Origin: Lachnospiraceae bacterium
GTDB lineage: Bacteria; Bacillota; Clostridia; Lachnospirales; Lachnospiraceae
Assembly (NCBI GenBank): GCA_017521985.1
Contig: JAFXAZ010000047.1
Span: 1 to 64,000, forward strand
DNA length: 64,000 nt
Direction: 5' to 3'
Both the position numbers and the translations under genes were made by a program. Positions 42,078 through 50,113 of this stretch are shown here, in pieces (the first letter of the stretch is position 1; each line of letters starts with the position of its first letter). The notes under the pieces were generated by a model. That model did not search any database and was not told where the DNA came from. It saw nothing but the letters and a program-made list of their open reading frames with translations.

Positions 42078-42994
42078 ATAGAAAAGATTTGTATCAGAGC
42101 TTTAATACAATTGATGACGATATATTGGAACGCAGTGAAATCAGAAAGAAAAAGGCAAATTCTGTTTGGATAAAGTGGGGAACGATAGCAGCTTGTATTT
42201 GCTTGATGGTTTGGGGAGTTATTCCATTAGCATATAACATATTTGGTGTAAAAGGCGGATATGGGACTCAAGATGATTTTCCGACCGAAATAGCTTTAAT
42301 TTATTTTCAAGGTGCCTTATACGAGTGTTGTGATGTGAAAGAAGGATTGGAACGCGTAGGATTACCGTCGGAAATCACAGCGGATATGGCTGGTGAACAT
42401 GTGGCATATCTTGAATTGGGTGGCGTAGTGAGCTATCAGGAAACGCTACAGCAAACAGATAAGGAACTTCTCCAATACGCACCGGCACCAACGAGAGCAG
42501 TATACATTCTACGCGACGGAGACAACTATATGGCAGCCCTGTTTTGCAGAACTTATTTCCCTGATGATCCCGAAGCATATTGCGACCTTGCAGAAGTATA
42601 TCGTTTCTTCAATATTTCCGGTGGTTCGGATATAGCGTCCATTGCACAGACTGATTGGAATCGAGGAAAAGTTGCAGGAACTAAGGTTACTGAGCCAAGT
42701 GTAATAGAAGAGTTTTATGCTCTTACCACAGACATTACAAAGTTTGTCAGTCTGGGGAATGATGAGTTCCAGAGTATCGTATTTGATGGCATTCCGGAAG
42801 AAGAACAACAGGAAGCACATAATGCCTTTGCCGATGATTTGCAGGTAATCAGAATAGAAACAAAGGACGGTTTCTATTTCTATTTGGAGTACTATCCGAA
42901 CTATGGCTTTTTAGAGAGCGGTCATGCCATGGCATATCACACTGTCACACCTGAACTGATGCTTTGGTTTGAAAAAAATATGGATATTAAGTAA
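42074..42994 (+). CDS. Membrane anti-sigma-like protein 3
   Basis: A 306-residue single-pass protein with a GTG start inside the sigma stop. The tail SFNTIDDDILERSEIRKKK fits the shared helix and basic stretch loosely, followed by W-I-K-W, membrane segment GTIAACICLMVWGVIPLAY, and an ectodomain of about 250 residues (IYFQGALYECCDVKEGLERVGLP ..). It probably restrains sigma factor 3. The ectodomain is unlike the others except for a similar opening beta segment. Confidence 0.68.
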   Translation: MNRKDLYQSFNTIDDDILERSEIRKKKANSVWIKWGTIAACICLMVWGVIPLAYNIFGVKGGYGTQDDFPTEIALIYFQGALYECCDVKEGLERVGLPSEITADMAGEHVAYLELGGVVSYQETLQQTDKELLQYAPAPTRAVYILRDGDNYMAALFCRTYFPDDPEAYCDLAEVYRFFNISGGSDIASIAQTDWNRGKVAGTKVTEPSVIEEFYALTTDITKFVSLGNDEFQSIVFDGIPEEEQQEAHNAFADDLQVIRIETKDGFYFYLEYYPNYGFLESGHAMAYHTVTPELMLWFEKNMDIK

Positions 42995-43016
42995 GTGTTT
43001 TATAGGAGTGAGTGCT

Positions 43017-43262
43017 ATGAAATATGGAATATATTTTCAACGCAGTTTTTGGATAGTAGTACCGGAATTCCTATATATGATACTTATGTGTGGAGGCTGG
43101 CTTGCGATAGCATTTTCTGTGGGAATGACTATTGTAGATATCATAAGAAAAAGGGAAAAGAAGCGTATTATTAAGTGGATTGTCATACTGCTTATTTCGT
43201 TAGTGATAGCAGTAATGGCAATGACAGGTAAGATAGTACCGAATACGGCATTTGGAGGATGA
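43017..43262 (+). CDS. Small two-segment membrane protein
   Basis: An 81-residue protein with two membrane segments (LYMILMCGGWLAIAFSVGMTIV and WIVILLISLVIAVMAMTG) separated by a basic loop (RKREKKR). ATG at 43017 has AGGAGTG upstream; the 16-codon upstream extension overlaps the previous gene. Last gene of sigma operon 3. Function unknown. Confidence 0.62.
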   Translation: MKYGIYFQRSFWIVVPEFLYMILMCGGWLAIAFSVGMTIVDIIRKREKKRIIKWIVILLISLVIAVMAMTGKIVPNTAFGG

Positions 43263-43277
43263 TTGTTACAGTGAAGG

Positions 43278-43306
43278 GAGAAGTCTGGATTGGGCTTCTC
43301 TTTTTT
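43278..43306 (+). terminator. Rho-independent terminator
   Basis: GAGAAGTC (43278-43285) pairs with GGGCTTCTC (43292-43300), followed by six T. Confidence 0.8.
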
Positions 43307-43388
43307 GGTGTTTATAAATACTAATGCCATAGTCCACATTGCATGATATAATATAAAATAAATAGTTTTTATTATTTTTAATTTTTTC

Positions 43389-43429
43389 TGTAACAAAATC
43401 CCAAAAGAAACGACTAATAGGGTGAAAGG
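43389..43429 (+). promoter_or_regulatory. ECF-type promoter of sigma operon 4
   Basis: TGTAAC (43389-43394), 16 bp, CGAC (43411-43414), then TAATAGGGTGAAAGG. This is the best match to the classic ECF form TGTAAC-N16-CGTC. Confidence 0.78.
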
Positions 43430-43437
43430 AGGTTAAA

Positions 43438-43941
43438 ATGCGAAGATTATTAGAAGAACTATTCCGTACATATCATAATGATGTATACCGCTATCTGTAT
43501 AGTCTGAGTCATGATACCTCACTTTCAGAGGATTTGGCGTCGGAGGTGTTTCTGAAAGTGGTCAAATCTATTGGTACCTTCCGAGGCGAAGCTGATATCA
43601 AAACCTGGCTGTTTTCCATTGCCCGCCATGAATGGTATGATTACTTGAGAAAGAAGAACCGGCAGATTAGAACGGAAGCAATGACAGAGTTTTGTGAGAG
43701 CATGGATTTAGGACCGGAGGCCCGGTACCATACGCAGGAAATAATCCGGCGAATATACCGTCTGTTGGAGCAGGAGCCGGAGCGGACCAGAAGCATTGTC
43801 ATGATGCGGTTAGACGGGTATTCCTTTTACGAAATCGGTCAGAAATTTGGAATATCCGAAAGCTCTGCAAGAGTGATTGATTTTAGGACCAAAGATAAGC
43901 TGCGAAAAATATTGAAAAAGGAGGGTTTCACGCATGAATGA
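43438..43941 (+). CDS. ECF sigma factor 4 (with zinc anti-sigma partner)
   Basis: A 167-residue ECF sigma factor, distinct from the other sigma factors here. Region 2: FRTYHNDVYRYLYSLSHDTSLSEDLASEVFLKVVKSI .. KTWLFSIARHEWYDYLRKKN. Region 4: RSIVMMRLDGYSFYEIGQKFGISESSARVIDFRTKDKL. The ribosome site GAAAGGAGG merges with the promoter's GTGAAAGG block. It overlaps the anti-sigma gene by eight bases. Confidence 0.92.
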   Translation: MRRLLEELFRTYHNDVYRYLYSLSHDTSLSEDLASEVFLKVVKSIGTFRGEADIKTWLFSIARHEWYDYLRKKNRQIRTEAMTEFCESMDLGPEARYHTQEIIRRIYRLLEQEPERTRSIVMMRLDGYSFYEIGQKFGISESSARVIDFRTKDKLRKILKKEGFTHE

Positions 43942-44446
43942 GATTAGTTGCAAAATATGTATGGATTTGATACCGTTAGTGCAGGATGGGATTGCCAGTG
44001 AGGACAGCAGGGAAGCTGTAGAGCAGCATATCAGTAAGTGCGAGTCCTGTGCGGCTTACTACAGTGGAGAAATGCCTCCCGTGGCAGATACAGACAAGTT
44101 AATGGTAGAGGTAAAAAGAAAAGTACAGTTCTTTTTTATCATGTTGCTCATGTTTGGAATCTTTTTCGGTCTGGGGCTGACTGCCAGCAGTGAGCTGTTT
44201 TATAACAGTCTTATTATGCCGGTTGTGGGAGTGTTTGGATACGTGATATTCCGGTGGAAGGCATTGTATGCAGTGCCTTTGCTGTTGCTTGTTACGAATT
44301 TGATTTCGTTTGTATTAAATGTGTTTCAGGGAATCGAAGAAATTGGATTGTATTCCAGGGTAATGTGGACCGGGATTTACAGTATCTTTGTGGTAGTGGG
44401 TATAATGATTGCAGGCTTGATCCACTATGCTTTCAGAAAGGAGTAG
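43934..44446 (+). CDS. Zinc-finger (zf-HC2) membrane anti-sigma factor
   Basis: A 170-residue anti-sigma factor. The zinc-binding anti-sigma domain is visible: C6-x2-C9 and H32-x3-C36-x2-C39. A cytoplasmic linker leads to four or five membrane segments. The ZAS domain should clamp sigma factor 4 inside the cell. This is the only sigma partner in the window with a known anti-sigma fold. Confidence 0.88.
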   Translation: MNEISCKICMDLIPLVQDGIASEDSREAVEQHISKCESCAAYYSGEMPPVADTDKLMVEVKRKVQFFFIMLLMFGIFFGLGLTASSELFYNSLIMPVVGVFGYVIFRWKALYAVPLLLLVTNLISFVLNVFQGIEEIGLYSRVMWTGIYSIFVVVGIMIAGLIHYAFRKE

Positions 44447-44449
44447 ACC

Positions 44450-45295
44450 ATGAAAAAAACGAAGAAGATTGTTGCGTTAATACTGGCCGCCTTGTTGATT
44501 GTAGGAGTAGGTATATTTGCAAATGGCGTGGTTGGTAATCCGGTATCAAAATGTTTGGCGACAAATACAGCAAAAAGCAGACTGGCTGAAGTATATGCGG
44601 ATAAGGACTATGAAATCGAACGGGTGACGTTTAGTTTCAAAGACGGCGGATATCATGCTTTTATCAAATCACCAAGCAGTCCGGACAGTGAGTTTTCCAT
44701 GAGTCTGACTATGGGTGGAAAATTAAGGTGGGATAGTTATGAAGATCGGGTGCTGAGCGGAGAAAATACTGCAGCCCGTATCAATAAAGAATACCGTGCG
44801 GCTACGGAAGCTATATTTACCAGCCCGGCTTTCCCTTATTATTCCCATATAGAGTTTGGTGATATTGAGTTTAATTCCAGAGAATGGGATGTTACAGAGG
44901 ATACACCTGCATATGCACTGTTTACAGAAGATTTAGTATTGGATCAGGTATATGATATCAGAGAATTGGGCAAAACTGCAGGGCATCTGGTGTTATACAT
45001 ATATGATGAAGATGTGAGTGTGGAGAAAGCTGCAGAGATTCTGCTGGAAGTAAAGCATCTCATGGATGCCGGTGGCGTGTCTTTCCATGTCATTGATCTG
45101 GTTCTGGAGTATCCGAAACCGATAGATGACAGTCCGCGAAAAGAAGGCAGGGTAGAAACCATGGAGTTTCTCTATGATGATATTTATGAGGAAGGACTGG
45201 TAGAGCGTGTGGCTGCAGCAAATGAAGCAGCCATTGCACATCATGCTAAGAGAGACGCAGAAAAAGAAAAGGAAATCAGTGGAGTGGTGAAATAA
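44450..45295 (+). CDS. Membrane-anchored exported protein of sigma operon 4
   Basis: A 281-residue protein with an N-terminal membrane segment (IVALILAALLIVGVGIFANGVVG) and an outer domain that begins KCLATNTAKSRLAEVYADKDYEIERVTFSFKDGGYHAFIKSP. I have a weak recollection of similar YfjL-like exported proteins in Firmicutes. The C-terminus is charged and helical. It lies three bases after the anti-sigma stop, so it is the third gene of the operon. Function unknown. Confidence 0.62.
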   Translation: MKKTKKIVALILAALLIVGVGIFANGVVGNPVSKCLATNTAKSRLAEVYADKDYEIERVTFSFKDGGYHAFIKSPSSPDSEFSMSLTMGGKLRWDSYEDRVLSGENTAARINKEYRAATEAIFTSPAFPYYSHIEFGDIEFNSREWDVTEDTPAYALFTEDLVLDQVYDIRELGKTAGHLVLYIYDEDVSVEKAAEILLEVKHLMDAGGVSFHVIDLVLEYPKPIDDSPRKEGRVETMEFLYDDIYEEGLVERVAAANEAAIAHHAKRDAEKEKEISGVVK

Positions 45296-45325
45296 TTTTC
45301 AGTATATCGGTGATATAAAATACGT

Positions 45326-45363
45326 ACCATCTGTGGGCAATAGCCTGCAGATGGTGTTTTTTT
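45326..45363 (+). terminator. Rho-independent terminator
   Basis: ACCATCTG at 45326 pairs with CAGATGGT near 45348-45355, with an inner GG/CC, then eight T. Confidence 0.87.
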
Positions 45364-45372
45364 GCAAAATTT

Positions 45373-45413
45373 TGTAGTTTCTCGTTCTGGTTCAGTAGTA
45401 TATAATTGAAGGA
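45373..45413 (+). promoter_or_regulatory. ECF-type promoter of sigma operon 5
   Basis: TGTAGT (45373-45378), 16 bp, GTAG (45395-45398), then TATATAATTGAAGG. Spacing agrees with the other operons; the -35 is one base off. Confidence 0.6.
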
Positions 45414-45427
45414 GGGAGGATAAGCCC

Positions 45428-45985
45428 ATGGAAGACGAAAGAATTATTCAATTATTTTTTAACCGGTCTGAGATGGCCATAAAAGAGTTGCACCATAAAT
45501 ACGGGAAGATATGCCATAAGTTGTCATTCAATATCTTACAGAGTCTTCAGGACGTTGAGGAATGTGTGAATGATGCTTATCTGGGAGTGTGGAATACGGT
45601 ACCGCCCACACATCCGAATCCATTGCTTGCCTACGTGTGCAGGATTGTAAGAAATCTGTCAATAAAAAGGTATCGTTCCAATACCGCACAGAAGCGTAAC
45701 AGTACTTATGATGTGGCAATCAGTGAACTGGAAGGCTGCCTGGCGACTACAAAGACCGTGGAAGAGGAAGTAGAAGTACGAGAGCTGAAGGAACTTTTAT
45801 ATGCATTTCTGGATTCTCTGAGCAAAGAAAACCGTGTAATCTTTGTACGACGCTATTGGTTTACGGATTCTTACGAGCAGATAGCAAAGAGAGTAGGAAT
45901 GTCAGAAAAGAACGTGTCTGTGTGACTAGTCCGGATCCGGAAACAGTTGCGTGAATATCTGGAGGAAAGGGGCGTGACAGTATGA
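45428..45985 (+). pseudogene. ECF-like sigma factor 5, interrupted by an in-frame TGA
   Basis: The frame gives 165 residues of normal sigma sequence up to MSEKNVSV, meets TGA at 45923-45925, and then continues in the same frame for 19 more codons (LVRIRKQLREYLEERGVTV) to a TGA that overlaps the next start by four bases. Intact paralogues have Arg at this position (SVRLRRIR), so a CGA to TGA change explains it. The product would lack the end of the region 4 recognition helix. Everything else, including the partner gene, is intact, so the mutation is probably recent. Confidence 0.85.
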
Positions 45986-46974
45986 GGATAGAACCGTTTT
46001 TACAGGTAATAGATGAATTGGACGATAAATATGTTACCGAAGCAATTCAGTATCAAAAGAAAAACAGAACTAAGATAACAAAATGGCTGACCATAGCGGC
46101 CTGTGTATGCCTTTTGCTCGGTGTAGGGATCGATACAATTCAAAGGTATGAGTTTTTCCTGGCAAGCTGTGGAGCGAATATCGGGAAGATTGTGGATGGC
46201 ACCTATTATTATCATGTACAGAGTGATGGTGTCTACGGCTATTCCCCAGAAGAAGGAAATAAAAGACTTTTAAGCACCTACTGGTATCAGGATTTTGATG
46301 TAAATGAGTATGGTATCTATTATAAGCAGGGCAGAAGCCTGTATGTGCAGGAGCATGAAACCGGAGAACGCAGGAAACTTTACCGGGCCGGGCTGTTTGA
46401 TAGCTCCCACATTGGATTTACTCTTCAGGAAGATGGGAATGTGGTTGTAACGGTATATAATAAGTACAAAAAATATCAATATGAGTTGCTGTTGGATGGC
46501 ATTTCCGGAGAAATCTTAAGTATAGTCATGGAAAAAACGCCTTACAGTGCAGGCGGAATGTATTACAGTAGATCTCATTTTACATTGAATGACCGGGCTT
46601 TGGATCTGGTTGAAGTAGGAAAGACCAATGATTATGACCTTTTGGAAAATGGAAAATCTATTCTGCCGGAAGGAAAGTTAGTGGAACGATACTCTATGGT
46701 ATACATTGGTGATAATCTTTGGTTCTATGTAAATGATTTCGCTGATGTAAGAGGCGGAGAGCAGGAAATGTTTGTGGTTAGATCGGACGGTAAGGACGAG
46801 ATAAAGATACTTCCGTTTTTTGAAGTGTATACCGGAAATAATGCATACCTGTTCTTCTCTGAAGCAAGCAGTAATGAAATGTGGTGCTTTGACATTGAAA
46901 CAGGAGAAAGCTGGACGCTGGAGATAGATCAGGATTTGACACTGTATTCTGTCACTTCAGTACGACGATATTGA
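45982..46974 (+). CDS. Membrane anti-sigma-like protein 5, propeller-like ectodomain
   Basis: A 330-residue single-pass protein. Tail FLQVIDELDDKYVTEA, basic stretch (KKNRTKITK), W, membrane segment LTIAACVCLLLGVGI, then an outer domain made of repeated short beta units (GTYYYHVQSDGVYGYSPEEGNKRLL; NEYGIYYKQGRSLYVQEHETGERRKL; NLWFYVNDF; MWCFDIETGESW), which looks like a beta-propeller of the DUF5050/WD type. It overlaps the broken sigma gene by four bases. With sigma 5 truncated, this receptor may be without a functional partner. Confidence 0.7.
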   Translation: MRIEPFLQVIDELDDKYVTEAIQYQKKNRTKITKWLTIAACVCLLLGVGIDTIQRYEFFLASCGANIGKIVDGTYYYHVQSDGVYGYSPEEGNKRLLSTYWYQDFDVNEYGIYYKQGRSLYVQEHETGERRKLYRAGLFDSSHIGFTLQEDGNVVVTVYNKYKKYQYELLLDGISGEILSIVMEKTPYSAGGMYYSRSHFTLNDRALDLVEVGKTNDYDLLENGKSILPEGKLVERYSMVYIGDNLWFYVNDFADVRGGEQEMFVVRSDGKDEIKILPFFEVYTGNNAYLFFSEASSNEMWCFDIETGESWTLEIDQDLTLYSVTSVRRY

Positions 46975-47019
46975 CAAGAAAACTTAGCAATGATATAATG
47001 ATGACAAGAAAACTTGGCA
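46971..47019 (+). promoter_or_regulatory. Consensus promoter with 18-bp direct repeats
   Basis: TTGACA (46971-46976), 17 bp, TATAAT (46994-46999): a full consensus sigma-A promoter that overlaps the stop codon of the gene before. TGACAAGAAAACTTAGCA (46972-46989) is repeated with one change at 47002-47019, 30 bp apart. The repeats cover the -35/spacer and the start region, so they are likely sites for the XRE protein encoded in this operon. Confidence 0.8.
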
Positions 47020-47036
47020 GTAAGAGAGGATTATAT

Positions 47037-47366
47037 ATGAACAGGGATGAGATATTAGAAAAGAGCCGCAAAGAAAATAAGAACAGAGATTATGCTGAGT
47101 TAGAGGTTGCATATCAAGCCGGGAATATAGCCTGGCGAGTTGGAGCAACCGTATGCTGTGTCATATCGGTCATTTCTCATTGGATGATAAACATCATGTT
47201 GTACAGCCCATGGATCATTTATTTCAGTATGCTTGGAACCAATTACCTTGTGCAGTACATAAAAGTGAAACGAAAAACAGATCTATTTCTGGTAGTGGTA
47301 CACTATACCATGGGAAGCTTGGCATTTGTCTTCTTCATCATCAGGCTTCTGGAGGGAATACAATGA
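47037..47366 (+). CDS. DUF6442-like membrane protein
   Basis: A 109-residue protein with three membrane segments and a cytoplasmic start (MNRDEILEKSRKENKNRDYAELEVAYQAGNIAWRVG), a layout I associate with the DUF6442 family found beside small XRE genes. ATG at 47037 with AGAGAGG upstream; 22 upstream codons cover the promoter. It overlaps the XRE gene by four bases. Together they form a membrane-linked repressor pair similar in concept to DUF2975-YozG. Confidence 0.72.
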   Translation: MNRDEILEKSRKENKNRDYAELEVAYQAGNIAWRVGATVCCVISVISHWMINIMLYSPWIIYFSMLGTNYLVQYIKVKRKTDLFLVVVHYTMGSLAFVFFIIRLLEGIQ

Positions 47367-47569
47367 ATGAGGAGCTGAAATTAAAGAATCGTCTGAAGGA
47401 AGCACGTATGGAAAAGAATATGTCCCAGAATCAACTGGCAGAGCTGGTAGGTGTGTCCAGGAATACGATCAGTTCCATTGAAACGGGGCAGTTTAATCCG
47501 ACTGCAAAATTAGCACTTATTCTTTGCATCGCTTTAGATAAAAAATTTGAAGAGTTATTTTATTTTTAG
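47363..47569 (+). CDS. Small stand-alone XRE regulator
   Basis: A 68-residue Cro/C1 protein (LKEARMEKNMSQNQLAELVGVSRNTISSIETGQFNPTAKLALILCIALDKKFEELFYF). GGAGGG precedes the ATG. It overlaps the DUF6442-like gene. The 18-bp direct repeats in the operon promoter are its probable operators. Confidence 0.9.
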   Translation: MNEELKLKNRLKEARMEKNMSQNQLAELVGVSRNTISSIETGQFNPTAKLALILCIALDKKFEELFYF

Positions 47570-47578
47570 GAGGTCATC

Positions 47579-47881
47579 ATGGAAAATCTTATGTTATTAA
47601 TCTTAGGTCTGTTTATATCTGCGATTGGTTTCGTGAACATAAAAGGTAATATCAGTACCATCCATTCATATAATCGCAGAAAGGTCAAAGAGGAGGATGT
47701 ACCAAAGTATGGGAAAGCAGTCGGTACAGGAACGCTAATTATGGGAATATCCCTGGTTTTGGCATTTGTTGCTTCTTTTTGGAGTGAATTATTGATCGCA
47801 ATTATCGTAATGCCGGCATTTATTGTAGGGATAGGATTCATTTTATATGGGCAATTCAAATATAACAAAGGTATATTTTGA
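47579..47881 (+). CDS. DUF3784-like membrane protein
   Basis: A 100-residue protein with three membrane segments and the cytoplasmic motif N-I-S-T-I-H-S-Y-N-R-R-K-V-K-E-E-D, typical of DUF3784-like proteins. AGGAGG precedes the ATG. It follows the XRE gene by nine bases, probably in the same transcript. Confidence 0.7.
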   Translation: MENLMLLILGLFISAIGFVNIKGNISTIHSYNRRKVKEEDVPKYGKAVGTGTLIMGISLVLAFVASFWSELLIAIIVMPAFIVGIGFILYGQFKYNKGIF

Positions 47882-47903
47882 GCGTATAGTTGAGGGATGA
47901 AGG

Positions 47904-48236
47904 ATGAAAACACGGGAACAGGTACTGGTCTATGGATTATCTTTTCCGGACACTTATCAGGACGCTCCATTTCACGATCCGAACTGGCAGTTGGTGAGAG
48001 TGAGGAACAGTAAAAAAGTTTTTCTTTGGACTTATGAGAGGAACGGACAGCTTTGCATCAATGTGAAGGTCGATCCGGAGTGGCGGGATTTATGGAGAAG
48101 AACGTATCCATCTGTGATTCCAGGATATCACCAGAATAAGGAACATTGGAATACGGTAATACTGGACGGAACGGTGCCGGAGAAAGAAATAAAACGGATG
48201 ATCGCAGAAAGCTATGATTTGATTGCAAAACAGTGA
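47904..48236 (+). CDS. MmcQ/YjbR family protein
   Basis: A 110-residue soluble protein with the YjbR/CyaY-like fold (VLVYGLSFPDTYQDAPFHDPNWQLVRVRNSKKVFLWTYERNGQLCINVKVDPEWRDLWRRTYPSVIPGYHQNKEHWNTV). The W-x-x-L-R..Y-x-x-V-x-P-x-Y-H-x-N-K-x-H-W-N pattern is diagnostic. The family is often described as DNA-binding, but its role is not established. Confidence 0.87.
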   Translation: MKTREQVLVYGLSFPDTYQDAPFHDPNWQLVRVRNSKKVFLWTYERNGQLCINVKVDPEWRDLWRRTYPSVIPGYHQNKEHWNTVILDGTVPEKEIKRMIAESYDLIAKQ

Positions 48237-48323
48237 GAATTGTGCGATTGGCCCTTTTCGGGTATAATAATATCATTAAAAGCTGATAGATTAATTGAGT
48301 TATGGTAAGGAGGATGCAGCATT

Positions 48324-48509
48324 ATGAAAAAGTATGAATATGTTTCTGTACATATAGGCAAATTTGTGGGAGCCAAATCAAAGGAACACAGACAGATCAT
48401 TGATGACTATGCAAAAAAGGGATATCGTTATGCAGGCTATATACCAACAGTTATATCCGACTATGGAAAGATTAAGGATATGGATTTGGTATTTGAGTTA
48501 GATGTGTAA
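48324..48509 (+). CDS. DUF4177 family protein
   Basis: A 61-residue protein (YEYVSVHIGKFVGAKSKEHRQIIDDYAKKGYRYAGYIPTVIS .. MDLVFELDV), complete for the DUF4177 family. AAGGAGG precedes the ATG. A truncated relative lies at 2663. Function unknown. Confidence 0.82.
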   Translation: MKKYEYVSVHIGKFVGAKSKEHRQIIDDYAKKGYRYAGYIPTVISDYGKIKDMDLVFELDV

Positions 48510-48539
48510 GGTTATTTTTTTGAAAGAGGAGAATGAGTT

Positions 48540-49337
48540 ATGGTACCTATTACGACTGTTGTTGCCTGTGTGATTACGCTGCTGGTCAGCCTGGTGCTGC
48601 CGATTGTAGTCCTGATTGGATTAGCGGTAAAAAATAAAAAGCAGGGGATCGTTTCTGCCTGGCTGTTGGGTGCTGCCGGTTTCTTTGTGACCCAGATCCT
48701 AATACGACTGCCTATTTTGACCGTTCTGCAAAGCCAAAGCTGGTTTGCGGTGTTTGCGCAGAACAATCCGTTCATTTATGCCTTTGGTCTTGCCTTTACT
48801 GCGGGGCTTTTCGAGTTGGCAGGGCGATTTGCGGTAGCGAAACTGATGGAGAAAAAGTTGATCTGGAGGCGGTCTCTGGCAGCAGGTCTGGGCCATGGAG
48901 GCATAGAGGCAATACTGCTCATCGGTATGACCTATGTAAACAATCTGCTTTATATTGCAATGATTAACAGCGGCTATTTTGATAAACTGATTACTCAGAC
49001 CGCTGGGCTGGGAGTGGACGTAACCCAGTTAGAACTGATCCGGACACAGTTGGTTGGAATGGCGCCTTCTATGTTCCTGCTGGCAGGCTTCGAGCGTCTG
49101 TTGGCTATGACCGGCCATTTGGCCATGAGTGTCTTGGTCTGCTATGGCGTGGCTCATAAAAAGGTGGGCATTTGTGTCCTGTTGTGTCTGGGAATTCATA
49201 CCCTGATGGATCTGACGGCGGGGATTTCTCTGGTGCTGCCTCAGAATATTGCTTATCCTGTTATCTACGTGGTTCTCACCGTTATGGCCGTGGTGTCTGT
49301 GGTGATTCTAAAGAACATCCACCGTCGTTGGAAGTAG
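48540..49337 (+). CDS. YhfC family intramembrane metalloprotease
   Basis: A 265-residue protein with about eight membrane segments. The stretch G-L-G-H-G-G-I-E-A-I (about residues 118-127) carries the H-x-x-x-E that defines YhfC, and a second His lies in GICVLLCLGIHTLMD. YhfC is placed in a larger group of predicted intramembrane metal proteases. GAGGAG precedes the ATG. In a region with many membrane-held sigma factors it is a candidate for cleaving anti-sigma partners, but no pairing is visible. Confidence 0.82.
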   Translation: MVPITTVVACVITLLVSLVLPIVVLIGLAVKNKKQGIVSAWLLGAAGFFVTQILIRLPILTVLQSQSWFAVFAQNNPFIYAFGLAFTAGLFELAGRFAVAKLMEKKLIWRRSLAAGLGHGGIEAILLIGMTYVNNLLYIAMINSGYFDKLITQTAGLGVDVTQLELIRTQLVGMAPSMFLLAGFERLLAMTGHLAMSVLVCYGVAHKKVGICVLLCLGIHTLMDLTAGISLVLPQNIAYPVIYVVLTVMAVVSVVILKNIHRRWK

Positions 49338-49362
49338 TTAGCGTTTAGTGGAGGGTAATGCA

Positions 49363-49689
49363 TTGGGAAATATAATTGGTGCGATTATATTAGGTGTAAT
49401 AGCAATTACGTGTTTTATATTTAGTTATTTACAGTTTCAGGAAAAAGGCTTCTTGTTTAATAATGCATATATTTATGCCTCAAAGCAGGAGAGAGAAACT
49501 ATGGATAAGAAGCCACATTACAAACAATCAGGAATTGTCTTTGTATTCATAGGTATTATATTTTTGATAAATGCCATTGACACTATTCTACAAACGGGTT
49601 GGTTAAACTTTTTTGTAATAGGAATTGCAGTCATTGCGATAGTATATGCAATAGTGTCATCCTTAATAATAGAGAAAAGAAAAAAGTAA
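49363..49689 (+). CDS. DUF3784-like membrane protein
   Basis: A 108-residue protein with three membrane segments and the motif Q-E-K-G-F-L-F-N-N-A-Y-I-Y-A-S-K-Q-E-R between the first two. The TTG at 49363 has GGAGGG seven bases upstream; the GTG at 49348 would cover that site. Function unknown. Confidence 0.68.
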   Translation: MGNIIGAIILGVIAITCFIFSYLQFQEKGFLFNNAYIYASKQERETMDKKPHYKQSGIVFVFIGIIFLINAIDTILQTGWLNFFVIGIAVIAIVYAIVSSLIIEKRKK

Positions 49690-49844
49690 GCCCGTGCTTC
49701 ATGGGGACAAGATCAGAGAAGGAAATCATTCTTTCCGCACGATAGAAGAGATAATGTGCAGAAGTATATACTGTATTTTACTCAATGCATGTAATAGAAT
49801 GAAATTAACATAAAATTACAAAAAAGAACATGAGGTGAATACAT

Positions 49845-50060
49845 ATGTGGTCTATAATTTTTGTTATATTGATGCTCGTTGTCTTTGGGAAAATATTAAA
49901 ATTTGCCATCAAGGCTACATGGGGCATTGCCAAGATCATAGTCTCTTTGGTTTTGCTGCCATTGATTTTAGTGGGATTGGTTTTGTCCGGTTTGATCGTG
50001 CTGGCATTACCGCTTCTGATTGTTGTGGGTATCATTTCTTTTGTGGTACTGCGTGATTAA
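49845..50060 (+). CDS. Small membrane protein upstream of AIM24-like gene
   Basis: A 71-residue, very hydrophobic protein (VILMLVVFGKILKFAIKATWGIAKIIVSLVLLPLILVGLVLSGLIVLALPLLIVVGII). GAGGTG precedes the ATG. It looks membrane-embedded with an amphipathic first half. It lies 53 bases before the AIM24-like gene. Family not recognised. Confidence 0.65.
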   Translation: MWSIIFVILMLVVFGKILKFAIKATWGIAKIIVSLVLLPLILVGLVLSGLIVLALPLLIVVGIISFVVLRD

Positions 50061-50113
50061 GCAGTCTCGAAGAAGAACGAAATAAAACTGATCATAGAAA
50101 GCGAGGGAGTATT

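Noticed and set aside
45428-45985. TGA in the sigma gene read as selenocysteine or a recoded codon
   Set aside because: Paralogues have Arg there, no selenocysteine-type hairpin is visible after the codon, and TGA ends many other genes here, so the standard code applies.
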